A stretch of DNA of 64,000 nucleotides, taken from the NCBI GenBank assembly GCA_902538885.1, contig CACBGU010000002.1, positions 1-64,000 on the forward strand. The letters run 5' to 3'. Shown piece after piece: positions 44,444 through 52,915 of this stretch (positions within the stretch are counted from its first letter, which is position 1; the number at the start of each line of letters is the position of its first letter). The notes under the pieces were generated by a model that did no database searches, was not told where the DNA came from, and saw nothing but the letters and a program-made list of their open reading frames with translations. The position numbers and the translations under genes were made by a program. This stretch comes from an uncultured Pelagibacteraceae bacterium. Lineage in GTDB: Bacteria > Pseudomonadota > Alphaproteobacteria > Pelagibacterales > Pelagibacteraceae.

Positions 44444-45346
44444 ATGTCAGTAAAATTAGGAATAGCGCCGATTGCATGGAGTAATGATGACATGCCAGAA
44501 TTAGGAGGTGATACTTCTTTAGAACAATGCTTGTCAGAAGCAAGTCAGGCAGGTTTTATTGGAATTGAGTCTGGAGGAAAATTCCCCAAAACATCTGAGG
44601 AGTTAATACCTAAATTAAAAGAGTTTAATTTAAATCTTTGCTCAGGTTGGTATGGAGCAAACTTAAGAAAAAATAGCATTACAGAGGAAAAAAATTTAAT
44701 TAAAGATCAGCTAAAATTATTTAAAGATTGCAATTCACCTTGTATGGTTTTTGCTGAAGTTTCAGGTTCGATCCAAGGAGATCCAAACAGAAGACTTTCC
44801 ACAAGACCAAAAATGGATCTTGATGAAGCTAAAGAGTACTATTCAAAAATTTCTGAAATGGGAAAATATTTAGAAGATGAAGGAATGCCTCTTGCTTACC
44901 ATCATCACATGGGAACAGTTATAGAAACTGAGGAAGATACCATAAGATTGTTAGAAAATACTGATGACAGTGTTAAACTTACTTTAGATACTGGCCATAT
45001 GTTGTTTGCTCAGGGTAATTCTCTAAAAATATTAAAAGATTTCAGTGAAAGACTTATTCATATGCACTGCAAAGATATTAGAAAAAATGTTTTAGAAAAA
45101 TCTTTGAAAGAAGATTTAAGTTTTAGAGGAGCATTTTTAGAGGGTGCTTTTACAGTGCCTGGAGACGGCTGTATTGATTACAAGCCACTATTTGATGTAT
45201 TAAAAGAAAAAAATTATTCAGGTTGGTTGGTAGTTGAAGCTGAGCAAGATCCAGCAAAAGCAAATCCTTTTGAATATGCAAAGATTGGTTATAAATATTT
45301 AACTGAAACCTTAAATAGCAGTAATATAGAGATTTTTAAAAATTGA
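44444..45346 (+). CDS. iolE: Inosose dehydratase (IolE-like)
   Basis: 300-residue TIM-barrel enzyme that dehydrates 2-keto-myo-inositol in inositol breakdown. The N-terminus KLGIAPIAWSNDDMPELGGD is the IolE signature, followed by AYHHHMGTVIETEED, LTLDTGHMLFAQG (metal-ligand region), HMHCKDIRKNV and VPGDGCIDYKPLF. It is divergent from the dehydrogenase-transporter block, which fits one regulon. Confidence 0.92.
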   Translation: MSVKLGIAPIAWSNDDMPELGGDTSLEQCLSEASQAGFIGIESGGKFPKTSEELIPKLKEFNLNLCSGWYGANLRKNSITEEKNLIKDQLKLFKDCNSPCMVFAEVSGSIQGDPNRRLSTRPKMDLDEAKEYYSKISEMGKYLEDEGMPLAYHHHMGTVIETEEDTIRLLENTDDSVKLTLDTGHMLFAQGNSLKILKDFSERLIHMHCKDIRKNVLEKSLKEDLSFRGAFLEGAFTVPGDGCIDYKPLFDVLKEKNYSGWLVVEAEQDPAKANPFEYAKIGYKYLTETLNSSNIEIFKN

Positions 45347-45847
45347 TTATCTATAAATAGAAGTAAGTTCGTTGTTTCCTGCTGCAACACAAGGAGATTT
45401 GAAACAAGTGCCAACAATCCATTCAGAACCAGGATCAGGTAAAAAATTCGAAGACATTACAAAGATCACTCCCATTTCAACGGCTTGACCTGCTTTACCT
45501 TCAGCTTTTATTCTTGGATCAGGATCAGTTTTCACTTTTGAGTCATCAGAAAATGGATTTTCTATTTTTAAATTTTCATTGATATAATTAACAACTTTTT
45601 CAGCTATCCATTCACCATTACATGGATCACCCCAAACAGTGAATTTACCTTCATCATTATTTCCACATTTATTAATTTCATCATTAATTAGATTAACAAC
45701 TTTGTTGTGATTTTCTTTTACTAAATTAGCTTTAGCTTCAACAGCTGGTCTTGTACTTGCTGTCCAAATTAACATACCAACTACAAAGATTGCAGACGCT
45801 GATACTAAAAATTCTAAAAATCCAAAATTTTTTAAATTAATTTTCAT
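45347..45847 (-). CDS. Unknown protein with one N-terminal membrane segment, pseudopilin-like
   Basis: 166-residue protein, not recognised. An N-terminal FGFLEFLVSASAIFVVGMLI helix (residues 8-27) resembles a type IV pilin/pseudopilin N-terminus with a Glu near the third position after the Gly, but the spacing is not exact (Glu is usually at +5). A polar part follows with Cys at about 61 and 76 and a CFKSPC pair near the C-terminus, which could form disulfides outside the cytoplasm. It starts one base downstream of the hydroxyacid dehydrogenase stop and may share its transcript. No function is proposed. Confidence 0.6.
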   Translation of the reverse strand: MKINLKNFGFLEFLVSASAIFVVGMLIWTASTRPAVEAKANLVKENHNKVVNLINDEINKCGNNDEGKFTVWGDPCNGEWIAEKVVNYINENLKIENPFSDDSKVKTDPDPRIKAEGKAGQAVEMGVIFVMSSNFLPDPGSEWIVGTCFKSPCVAAGNNELTSIYR

Positions 45848-45848
45848 A

Positions 45849-46814
45849 TTAGAGTTTTACAATTTTAGATTTTTCTAACTTTTCCTCAAAAAAATCAATA
45901 ATATTTTGAATTGTCTCTTTACCCATTCTTGTCATACATTCATCGGTAAAAGCTGCAGTATGTGGACTTAAATAAACTTTTTCATTTTTAAGAAGTGGAT
46001 TATTGTCATCAGGTGGTTCTTTTTTAAAAACATCAATTCCAGCTCCAAAAATTAAATTTTCATTGAGTGCTTTATCAAGATCTTCTTCATGAATAATTCC
46101 ACCTCTTGCTGCATTAATGATAATGCAAGTTTTTTTCATTGTTTTTAATAAATCATAATTAATTAAATTTTCAGTTTTATCCGTTAAAGGCATATGGAGT
46201 GAAATAACATCCATAGTTTTTACTGCTTCAGCTAGATCATCTACTTTTTTTCCACCTAATTCTTCTATTTTATCTTTGTCTACAAATGGATCGTAGACAA
46301 ATACATTCATTTCGAAACCCAGACATCTTTTGATTAAAGCTTTTCCTATTCTTCCAAACCCCATTATTAAAAAATTTTTTTTCCAAACTTCTATTGTTTT
46401 TGGTAATTTATTTCTGTCTTTAAAGTTTCCATCTCTTACTGTTTTGTCAAATAAGCCTTTTCTTTTTGCAATATTTAACAAAACGAACATTACATGTTCT
46501 GCAACCGTAACAGCATTTGCGTTAGCTGTTATTGCTATTTTAATATCTTTTTCTTTAGCTTTTTTTAAATCGATATTGTCGTAACCAACACCATGTCTTG
46601 AAATAATTTTTAAATTTTTTGCTTCTTCAAAGGTTTCACCAGGAAGCTTTGCAATTCTTATTGATGCACCATCGCAATCTTTTAATTTTGATTTTAAATT
46701 TTCTACTGAAGTGTCATCAGTTACCTCAACGTCAAAGTCAGGATGATTGTTAATTAATTCCATACCTTTTTCATGGACTTTTTGAATAATTAATATCTTT
46801 TTTTTATTACTCAT
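45849..46814 (-). CDS. D-2-hydroxyacid dehydrogenase (PGDH-like)
   Basis: 321-residue NAD-dependent dehydrogenase. NAD-binding motif LIMGFGRIGKALIKRC, then HMPLTDKTENLINYDLL, INAARGGIIHEEDL (catalytic Arg), GAGIDVFKKEPP and LSPHTAAFTDEC (catalytic His). It is shorter than the serine-pathway enzyme and has no ACT domain, so a catabolic role with a sugar-derived 2-hydroxyacid is likelier. Divergent from the TRAP transporter genes, 111 bases away. Confidence 0.9.
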   Translation of the reverse strand: MSNKKKILIIQKVHEKGMELINNHPDFDVEVTDDTSVENLKSKLKDCDGASIRIAKLPGETFEEAKNLKIISRHGVGYDNIDLKKAKEKDIKIAITANANAVTVAEHVMFVLLNIAKRKGLFDKTVRDGNFKDRNKLPKTIEVWKKNFLIMGFGRIGKALIKRCLGFEMNVFVYDPFVDKDKIEELGGKKVDDLAEAVKTMDVISLHMPLTDKTENLINYDLLKTMKKTCIIINAARGGIIHEEDLDKALNENLIFGAGIDVFKKEPPDDNNPLLKNEKVYLSPHTAAFTDECMTRMGKETIQNIIDFFEEKLEKSKIVKL

Positions 46815-46925
46815 AATTATATATCAATTTTTTAGAGAGCATTTTTAATACGAAAATTATTCTATAAAGTAAATTAGTTTTTTGATTAAAGTTGTATTTA
46901 TTAAATAATTAAAATAAATTTAGCT

Positions 46926-47522
46926 GTGAATTTGACAATTAATATTCTCCTATTTGTTTTTAATATCCTTGAAAAAATAAATACTTTTTTTTTAAGAATT
47001 GGCAGACAGTTTGCATGGATAGCAATACTTTTGATGGTGATTGTTATCTTAGTACAAGTATTTTTTAGGTATGTATTAAATAATGCGCTGCCGTGGCCTG
47101 ATGAGGTTGCTAGATTTTTAATGTTATGGATGACAGGACTGATCGCACCTTCCGCCTATAGATGGGGTGGATTTGTTTCTATTGATTTATTAGAGAGATT
47201 TTTACCAAAACTTATATCAACATTATTAGCTTTATTTTTATTAATAGTATCTCTTTTCGTCTTAGTAATAGGTTTAGAATTAGGTTTTAAACATATTAAT
47301 GCAGGGTGGATATTTAATTCTTCTTCAATAAAAATTCCTTTTCATTTAATTGGTGGAAAAGCAGAACCAATAAAATTAGCTTGGATGTACATGTCATTAC
47401 CAATAGGAATTATTTTTTTAATTTCTGTAAACATAGAATTAATTCTAAGAAATATTCTTACAAATTTTACAAAGTTAGATTTGCCTGAAGATTACGATAA
47501 ACAAAAACTGGAGACACAATAA
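46926..47522 (+). CDS. TRAP transporter small permease (DctQ family)
   Basis: 198-residue inner-membrane protein with four hydrophobic helices and the DctQ pattern FRYVLNNALPWPDEVARFLMLWMTGLIAP. It forms the membrane complex with DctM for Na+-driven uptake of a carboxylate or other acid. It starts at GTG 46926 and ends one base into the DctM gene. Confidence 0.93.
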   Translation: MNLTINILLFVFNILEKINTFFLRIGRQFAWIAILLMVIVILVQVFFRYVLNNALPWPDEVARFLMLWMTGLIAPSAYRWGGFVSIDLLERFLPKLISTLLALFLLIVSLFVLVIGLELGFKHINAGWIFNSSSIKIPFHLIGGKAEPIKLAWMYMSLPIGIIFLISVNIELILRNILTNFTKLDLPEDYDKQKLETQ

Positions 47523-48811
47523 TGTTAGTTTGGTTTCTTCCTTTGTTTTTATTATTTTTGTTAATTGGTTTACCTGTATTTTTTGGACTGTTGGCAGCAC
47601 CAGGAATTTTGCTTTGGTTAAATGATCAAGCTAGAGATGGAGCTATGCTTTATAGAAATATTTACAATGGAATAGATAGCTTTCCTTTGATGGCGATACC
47701 ATTTTTCATGTTAGCAGGAGAACTAATGAACAGGGGAGGAATAACTCACAGATTAGTTGAATTTAGTCAAGCAATGATGGGTCACTTAAAAGGTGGATTA
47801 GCTCATGTCAATGTTCTGACCTCAATGTTGTTTGCTGGTTTATCAGGTTCAGCTGTAGCTGATACATCGGCAATTGGATCAATGCTTATTCCTGCGATGG
47901 AAAAACAAGGATATACAAAAAAATTTGCAGCAGCTATCACTGCAGCCAGTTCTGTAATAGGACCAATTATTCCTCCATCAGGCATTATGATTATTTACGC
48001 CTATGTAATGGGTGAAAGTGTTGCTGCATTATTTTTAGCTGGAATAGTTCCTGGTATTTTAGTTGGCGTAAGCTTAATGATCACAATAAAATTTATGGCT
48101 AAGAGATATAATTTCCCTGCTGTAACAAAAAAAACTACTTGGAGCCAAAGAGGCAAAGCATCTCTTAAAGCTTTTTTTCCTTTAATGACACCTGTAATAA
48201 TTTTAGGTGGAATACTTGGAGGAATTTTTACACCAACTGAAGCATCAGCTGTAGCAGCTGCTTATGCAATGTTTATAGGTCTATTTGTTCTGAAATCATT
48301 AAAATGGAAAGATGTTCCTAAGGTTATGACAAAAGCAGCAATGGTATCTTCAGTTGTTCTTCTTTTAGTTGGTGCTGCGATGGCTTTTAAAACAGTTGTA
48401 AGTTTATCTCATGCTCCAGAGCATCTTGCTGCATTTGTTTTGGGATTAACTGATAATCCATATGTTTTGTTATTTCTTATAAATATTTTATTATTTGTTG
48501 TTGGAATGTTTTTAGATGCAGGTCCAGCGATAATTATCTTGGGACCAATTCTTGGACCAGTATTTGTTGAGCTAGGTGTTCATCCTGTGCACTTTGCAAT
48601 TATAATGTCTGTTAATTTAACTGTTGGTTTAGCAACTCCACCAATGGGCCTTGTTTTATTTGTTGCATCTTCTGTATCTGGGGAAAGAGTTGAAACAATA
48701 GCAAAAGCTATATTGCCATTCTTAGCAGTAGAGGCTATAGTTATATTCTTAATAACCTATTTTCCATCAATCTCGATGACTATTCCTTTGCTTACTGGTT
48801 TTGCAAAATAA
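47522..48811 (+). CDS. TRAP transporter large permease (DctM family)
   Basis: 429-residue membrane subunit with about 12 hydrophobic helices. Family boxes: SFPLMAIPFFMLAGELMNRGG, FAGLSGSAVADTSAIGSMLIPAM, ASSVIGPIIPPSGIMIIYA, GIFTPTEASAVAAAYA and FLDAGPAIIILGPI. Lies between the small permease and binding-protein genes. Confidence 0.95.
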   Translation: MLVWFLPLFLLFLLIGLPVFFGLLAAPGILLWLNDQARDGAMLYRNIYNGIDSFPLMAIPFFMLAGELMNRGGITHRLVEFSQAMMGHLKGGLAHVNVLTSMLFAGLSGSAVADTSAIGSMLIPAMEKQGYTKKFAAAITAASSVIGPIIPPSGIMIIYAYVMGESVAALFLAGIVPGILVGVSLMITIKFMAKRYNFPAVTKKTTWSQRGKASLKAFFPLMTPVIILGGILGGIFTPTEASAVAAAYAMFIGLFVLKSLKWKDVPKVMTKAAMVSSVVLLLVGAAMAFKTVVSLSHAPEHLAAFVLGLTDNPYVLLFLINILLFVVGMFLDAGPAIIILGPILGPVFVELGVHPVHFAIIMSVNLTVGLATPPMGLVLFVASSVSGERVETIAKAILPFLAVEAIVIFLITYFPSISMTIPLLTGFAK

Positions 48812-48837
48812 ATATATTTTTTTTACTACTCGATAGA

Positions 48838-48890
48838 CTCTCTAAATCAATTTAAGTATAGTTTATATACATAAATATTTAAAGAGAGGG
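48838..48890 (+). promoter_or_regulatory. dctP leader: CTCTCT/AGAGAG pair over the ribosome site, with a GTATA/TATAC repeat
   Basis: CTCTCT (48838-48843) can pair with AGAGAG (48883-48888), which is part of the AGAGAGGG ribosome site 9 bases before the ATG at 48899. Between them is GTATA-5-TATAC (48856-48870). The fold would hide the ribosome site, so it is a candidate translational switch, or the inner repeat may be an operator. Confidence 0.35.
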
Positions 48891-48898
48891 AAATAATT

Positions 48899-49951
48899 AT
48901 GAGTAAATTAATAAAATCATTTTTTTCATTATTATTCTTAATCAGTTTTACTGCATCTGTTTCAGCTGCAGATTACAACTTGAGAATGACAATGAACTCT
49001 AATGATCAAGATGAAGATTATGATGGTGCTGTAGTATTTAAAAACTACGTAGAAGCAGCTTCAAATGGAAAAATAGCTGTAGAACTATTTGTAGGAACAC
49101 AGCTTTGTTCAAAAGGTGCCGAGTGTTTACAAGGAGTATCTGATGGAAGTATTGATATTTACATTTCTACTTCTGGAGGTGCTGCAGGTGTATTTCCATA
49201 TGTTCAAGTTTTAGATTTACCTTATCTAATGGCCGATGACAGAATTGCTGAAGATGTAATGCAAGGTGATTTTGTAAGAACAATGAGAAAAATGGCTCTA
49301 AAAGATTCTAATGATTCAATTAGATTGATGACAATTGGAAACACTGGAGGATGGAGAAATTTTGCTAATACAAAAAGAAGAATTGCAAATCCGTCCGACA
49401 TGAAAGGTTTAAAAATCAGAACAGTTGTAGCTGATTTACCCCAGGAACTTGTAAGAGCATTAGGTGCATCTCCAACTCCTATTCCATGGCCTGAATTATT
49501 TACATCATTTCAAACCGGTGTAGTTGAAGGTTCTAAAAATGGAATTACTGACATTATGAACATGAAGTTTCCTGATGCAGGTCTAAAATATGTTACTTTA
49601 GACGGTCATGCATACATGGGGGCATTATGGTGGATGAACAATGCAAAATATGAATCTATGTCACCAGATCTTAAAAAAGTAGTGACAGATGGTTTCTATG
49701 CTTTGCAGCAAGCAACTTTTGCTTCTCCAAAGAGAAAATCAATCAAAGCTTATGAGGACTTTGTAGCAGGTGGTGGAGATTTATATGTTCCAACGCCTGA
49801 TCAAAAAGCTAGCTTTAAAAAAGCTGCTAGCCCAGTTTATGATTGGTTTAAATCTAATGTTAAAGGTGGAAAAGAAATTTTCAACGCTTTGACTAAAGCA
49901 GTAGCAAGTGCTGAGAAAAAAGCATCTAGTGCATATAAAAAAGATTTATAA
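48899..49951 (+). CDS. TRAP transporter periplasmic substrate-binding protein (DctP family)
   Basis: 350-residue binding protein with a signal peptide (residues 1-24, ending SVSAADY). DctP hallmarks: ANPSDMKGLKIRTVV with the ligand-binding Arg, GASPTPIPWPELFTSFQTGVVEGSKNG, and AYMGALWWMN. Ligand probably a hydroxylated carboxylate, judging from dehydrogenases around it, but not shown. It is the last gene of the transporter, 87 bases after dctM, with its own leader. Confidence 0.93.
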   Translation: MSKLIKSFFSLLFLISFTASVSAADYNLRMTMNSNDQDEDYDGAVVFKNYVEAASNGKIAVELFVGTQLCSKGAECLQGVSDGSIDIYISTSGGAAGVFPYVQVLDLPYLMADDRIAEDVMQGDFVRTMRKMALKDSNDSIRLMTIGNTGGWRNFANTKRRIANPSDMKGLKIRTVVADLPQELVRALGASPTPIPWPELFTSFQTGVVEGSKNGITDIMNMKFPDAGLKYVTLDGHAYMGALWWMNNAKYESMSPDLKKVVTDGFYALQQATFASPKRKSIKAYEDFVAGGGDLYVPTPDQKASFKKAASPVYDWFKSNVKGGKEIFNALTKAVASAEKKASSAYKKDL

Positions 49952-49965
49952 TTTCTAAATAATTT

Positions 49966-49995
49966 TAATAGGGCGGATATTTATTCGCCCTATTA
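49966..49995. terminator. Bidirectional hairpin between dctP and a Sel1 gene
   Basis: TAATAGGGCG (49966-49975) pairs with CGCCCTATTA (49986-49995), a 10-base-pair GC-rich stem with a 10-base loop. The stop of the minus-strand Sel1 gene is in the right arm. Runs of T are weak, so efficiency on either strand is uncertain. Confidence 0.7.
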
Positions 49996-50463
49996 TCTAA
50001 AAGGATATATCCAAGATTTATAATCTTTTATGAGAATATGAGCTTTTTCAATTTGTTCAGGAGTCATTTTTTTAATAACTTCTTCCTGAGAAATTGCAGC
50101 ATCAGGGTCTCCACCAATAGCAGACAAACCATACCACATATAAGCTCTGACAAGATCGGGAGCAGGAAGCCCTCTACCAATTTCGTAATACCATCCAACA
50201 CCAGATTGAGCGCCAGGATGACCTTTCATAGAAGATCTGAGATACCATTCAAAAGCTCTAACATCATCTCTTTCTACACCAAGACCCATAGCATACATAA
50301 TTCCAATAAGCTCTTCAGCATCTGCATTACCAGATCTAGCTGCTGGCATAAGCTCTTCCATAGCTTCTTTAAATTTTCCTTCTTCCATCAAATCTCTAGC
50401 ATTCTCTATTTCTGCAAAAACTATGGATGGAAGAAACAACAGTATAAAAAGATATTTAATCAT
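49993..50463 (-). CDS. Sel1-repeat periplasmic protein
   Basis: 156-residue protein with an N-terminal signal peptide (residues 1-17, ending IVFAEIE). It has about three Sel1-type helical repeats: a repeat with GNADAEELIGIMYAMGLGVE, one with WYLRSSMKGHPGAQSGVGWY, and one with YMWYGLSAIGGDPDA. Sel1 proteins scaffold protein-protein contact. Its start overlaps that of the divergent peroxidase gene. Confidence 0.85.
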   Translation of the reverse strand: MIKYLFILLFLPSIVFAEIENARDLMEEGKFKEAMEELMPAARSGNADAEELIGIMYAMGLGVERDDVRAFEWYLRSSMKGHPGAQSGVGWYYEIGRGLPAPDLVRAYMWYGLSAIGGDPDAAISQEEVIKKMTPEQIEKAHILIKDYKSWIYPFR

Positions 50464-51801
50464 TTAAAAATAATAATATTTATAATTCCATTTTTAATTT
50501 CAGTAAATAAATCTTACGCAATTGATTTACCAAAACCATTAAAGAGCGAAGATTTTCATGAAGTTGATGTAGAAAAAGTTAAAATTGGAAGACTTTTATT
50601 TCATGATAAAATTTTATCTGCAAATCGAAACATTGCTTGCGCAACCTGCCATAGTCATGATCTAGGTGGTTCAGATGGACTTTCATTAGGGATAGGTGAA
50701 GGAGGACATGGTATTGGATTAGAAAGAACAGCTGGAACAGGGGATGATAAAATTAAAAAACGTATTCCTAGGAATGCTTTAGCATTATGGAATTTAGGAT
50801 TTAAAGATATTACAACATTGCTTCATGACGGTAGAGTGACTAAATCTGATATATTTGGCAATGGCTTTAATACCCCAGCGCAAGAACTACTTCCAAAAGG
50901 GCTTGATAATATAGTTGCTGTACAAGCTTTATTTCCAATGACAAGACAATTTGAAATGGCTGGAAATCCAGGTGAAAATGAAATTATAGGACTTGTTTCG
51001 AAAGTTGGTAAAGACAGTATGAGAATAGATAGAGTTTGGCCTGTAATCACTCATAGAATAAGAGGAATTCCAGAGTATGTTGAAATGTTTAAACATGCAT
51101 TTGAGGATGTTGATAATGCTTTAGATATAAATATTACACATATAGTAAATTCAATTGCAGCTTTTGAAATTCATGAATGGACCTCTTTTGACTCTCCATT
51201 TGATGAATTTTTAAATGGAAATAAATCAGCTTTAAATTCAAATCAGATTGCAGGTATGAATTTATTCTATGGTAAAGCTAATTGTAGCTCATGTCATTCT
51301 GGGTCTTTATTGTCTGATCAAAAATTTCATTCAATAGGAATTCCTCAATTTGGGCCTGGAAGGACAAGACCTTTTGATCCTTATGCACGTGATGTTGGAA
51401 GAATGGTTGAAACAGATGATCTAGACGACATGTATAAATTTAAAACACCTGCGCTAAGAAATGTTTCTTTAACTGCACCTTATGGTCATAATGGTGCTTA
51501 TCCAACACTTAAAGGCATAATTAAACATCATTTAAATCCAGTAGTAATGAATAAAAATTGGAAACCTCAATATGCAAATTTACCTAAGGCTCCATGGTTA
51601 GAGCAAATAGATTTTGTAACTTTTTCTGACAAAAGAGAACAGGATAGAATTATTTCGAGTATAGACATTAAACCAATAGATTTAACTGAAAAAGAAATTG
51701 ATCAATTGTTATCTTTTTTACAATCTCTAACTGGAAAAAGTGGAAATCAAAGACCCCTCGGTAAACCAGAAAAAGTACCAAGTGGATTAACAATTGATTA
51801 A
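50452..51801 (+). CDS. Di-heme cytochrome c peroxidase family protein
   Basis: Periplasmic di-heme protein that reduces peroxide or a MauG-like substrate. Two CxxCH sites are seen: ACATCHSHDLGG and CSSCHSGSLL, and PYGHNGAYPTLKGIIKHHL is a family box. A signal-peptide-like run (residues about 4-23, ending NKSYAI) precedes the mature part. The start is unclear: no ATG, GTG or TTG lies in frame near the signal peptide. The long in-frame stretch upstream, to 50038, only mirrors the Sel1 gene. The ATA at 50452 is a placeholder giving 449 residues; an ATA or ATT start or an upstream frame error are possible. Confidence 0.8.
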   Translation: MFNHLKIIIFIIPFLISVNKSYAIDLPKPLKSEDFHEVDVEKVKIGRLLFHDKILSANRNIACATCHSHDLGGSDGLSLGIGEGGHGIGLERTAGTGDDKIKKRIPRNALALWNLGFKDITTLLHDGRVTKSDIFGNGFNTPAQELLPKGLDNIVAVQALFPMTRQFEMAGNPGENEIIGLVSKVGKDSMRIDRVWPVITHRIRGIPEYVEMFKHAFEDVDNALDINITHIVNSIAAFEIHEWTSFDSPFDEFLNGNKSALNSNQIAGMNLFYGKANCSSCHSGSLLSDQKFHSIGIPQFGPGRTRPFDPYARDVGRMVETDDLDDMYKFKTPALRNVSLTAPYGHNGAYPTLKGIIKHHLNPVVMNKNWKPQYANLPKAPWLEQIDFVTFSDKREQDRIISSIDIKPIDLTEKEIDQLLSFLQSLTGKSGNQRPLGKPEKVPSGLTID

Positions 51802-51832
51802 ACTTATTTAATTAAACTGATAAATAATAAAT

Positions 51833-52915
51833 ATGGAAAAAATTAAATATGGAATAATTGGAGCTGGCACAATGGCTCGAGAACATATTTTAAATTTATC
51901 TTTAATAGATGAAGCTCAAGTAGTTGCTCTTTCAGATCCTCACGAAGAGTCTTTGAAACAGTGCCAAGAATTACTCAAATCAGAAGTTATTTGCTTTAAA
52001 AATCATCAAGATCTGATCAAAGAAAATTTAGTTGATGTTTATATAATTTCATCTCCTAATTTTACTCATATTCAAATTTTAAAAGATGTAATTAAAACCA
52101 AGAAACATATATTGGTTGAAAAACCTTTGTGCACTAAGACAAAAGATTGTTTAGAAATAGAAAAACTTACTAAAAATTACCCTTCAGTTTTTTGGACTGC
52201 AATGGAATATAGGTACATGCCTCCTGTTTCAAAATTTATCAAAGAAATTCACAACAAAACAATTGGTGACCTAAAAACATTAACGATAAGAGAACACAGA
52301 TTTCCTTTTTTAAAAAAAGTAAATGATTGGAACAGATTTGAAAAAAATACCGGAGGAACTTTAGTTGAAAAGTGTTGTCATTTTTTTGATTTGATGCGTT
52401 TTATTGTTAAGAGTGAGCCCGTAAGTGTTTATGCGAGTGGGGGGCAAGATGTAAATCATTTAGATGAAGAGTATGATGGTAAAAAACCAGATATTATTGA
52501 TAACGCTTATGTAATTGTTAATTTTGAGAATGGATCAAGAAGTATGCTTGAGCTTTGTATGTTTGCCGAAAATTCTGAAATGCAAGAAGAGTTAACTGCA
52601 ACAGGAAATATTGGTAAAATTGAAACTTCAGTTCCTTCAAACGAGTCTGGGAAAACTACTTCTGATGTAAGAATTGGTATGAGAGACGGAAAAACTAAAC
52701 AAGAAAGTGTTAGTGTGGATCCAAAAATACTTGAAGCAGGACATCATCATGGTTCAACTTATTATGAACATTTAGCCTTTTTAAATGCAGTAAAAAATAA
52801 ATTAAAGCCAGAGGTATCTTTGAATGATGGGTTAATTGCTGTTGCAGTTGGAGAGGCTGCTGAGACATCAATTAAACTTGGAAGAGTAGTTAAGTTAAAC
52901 GAGATAATTACTTAA
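51833..52915 (+). CDS. Gfo/Idh/MocA-family oxidoreductase
   Basis: 360-residue dehydrogenase with the Rossmann motif GIIGAGTMAREHILNL, EKPLCTKTKDCL (catalytic Lys), and MEYRYMPPVSKFIKE. Later, EKCCHFFDLMRFIV and HHGSTYYEHLAFLNAVK. Close in arrangement to sugar or cyclitol dehydrogenases; the exact substrate is unknown. It overlaps the convergent hydroxyacid dehydrogenase gene by eight bases. Confidence 0.88.
   Translation: MEKIKYGIIGAGTMAREHILNLSLIDEAQVVALSDPHEESLKQCQELLKSEVICFKNHQDLIKENLVDVYIISSPNFTHIQILKDVIKTKKHILVEKPLCTKTKDCLEIEKLTKNYPSVFWTAMEYRYMPPVSKFIKEIHNKTIGDLKTLTIREHRFPFLKKVNDWNRFEKNTGGTLVEKCCHFFDLMRFIVKSEPVSVYASGGQDVNHLDEEYDGKKPDIIDNAYVIVNFENGSRSMLELCMFAENSEMQEELTATGNIGKIETSVPSNESGKTTSDVRIGMRDGKTKQESVSVDPKILEAGHHHGSTYYEHLAFLNAVKNKLKPEVSLNDGLIAVAVGEAAETSIKLGRVVKLNEIIT

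Noticed and set aside
50038..50451. N-terminal extension of the peroxidase frame to an ATG at 50038
   Set aside because: These bases code for the Sel1 protein on the other strand, and the extension lies before a normal signal peptide.
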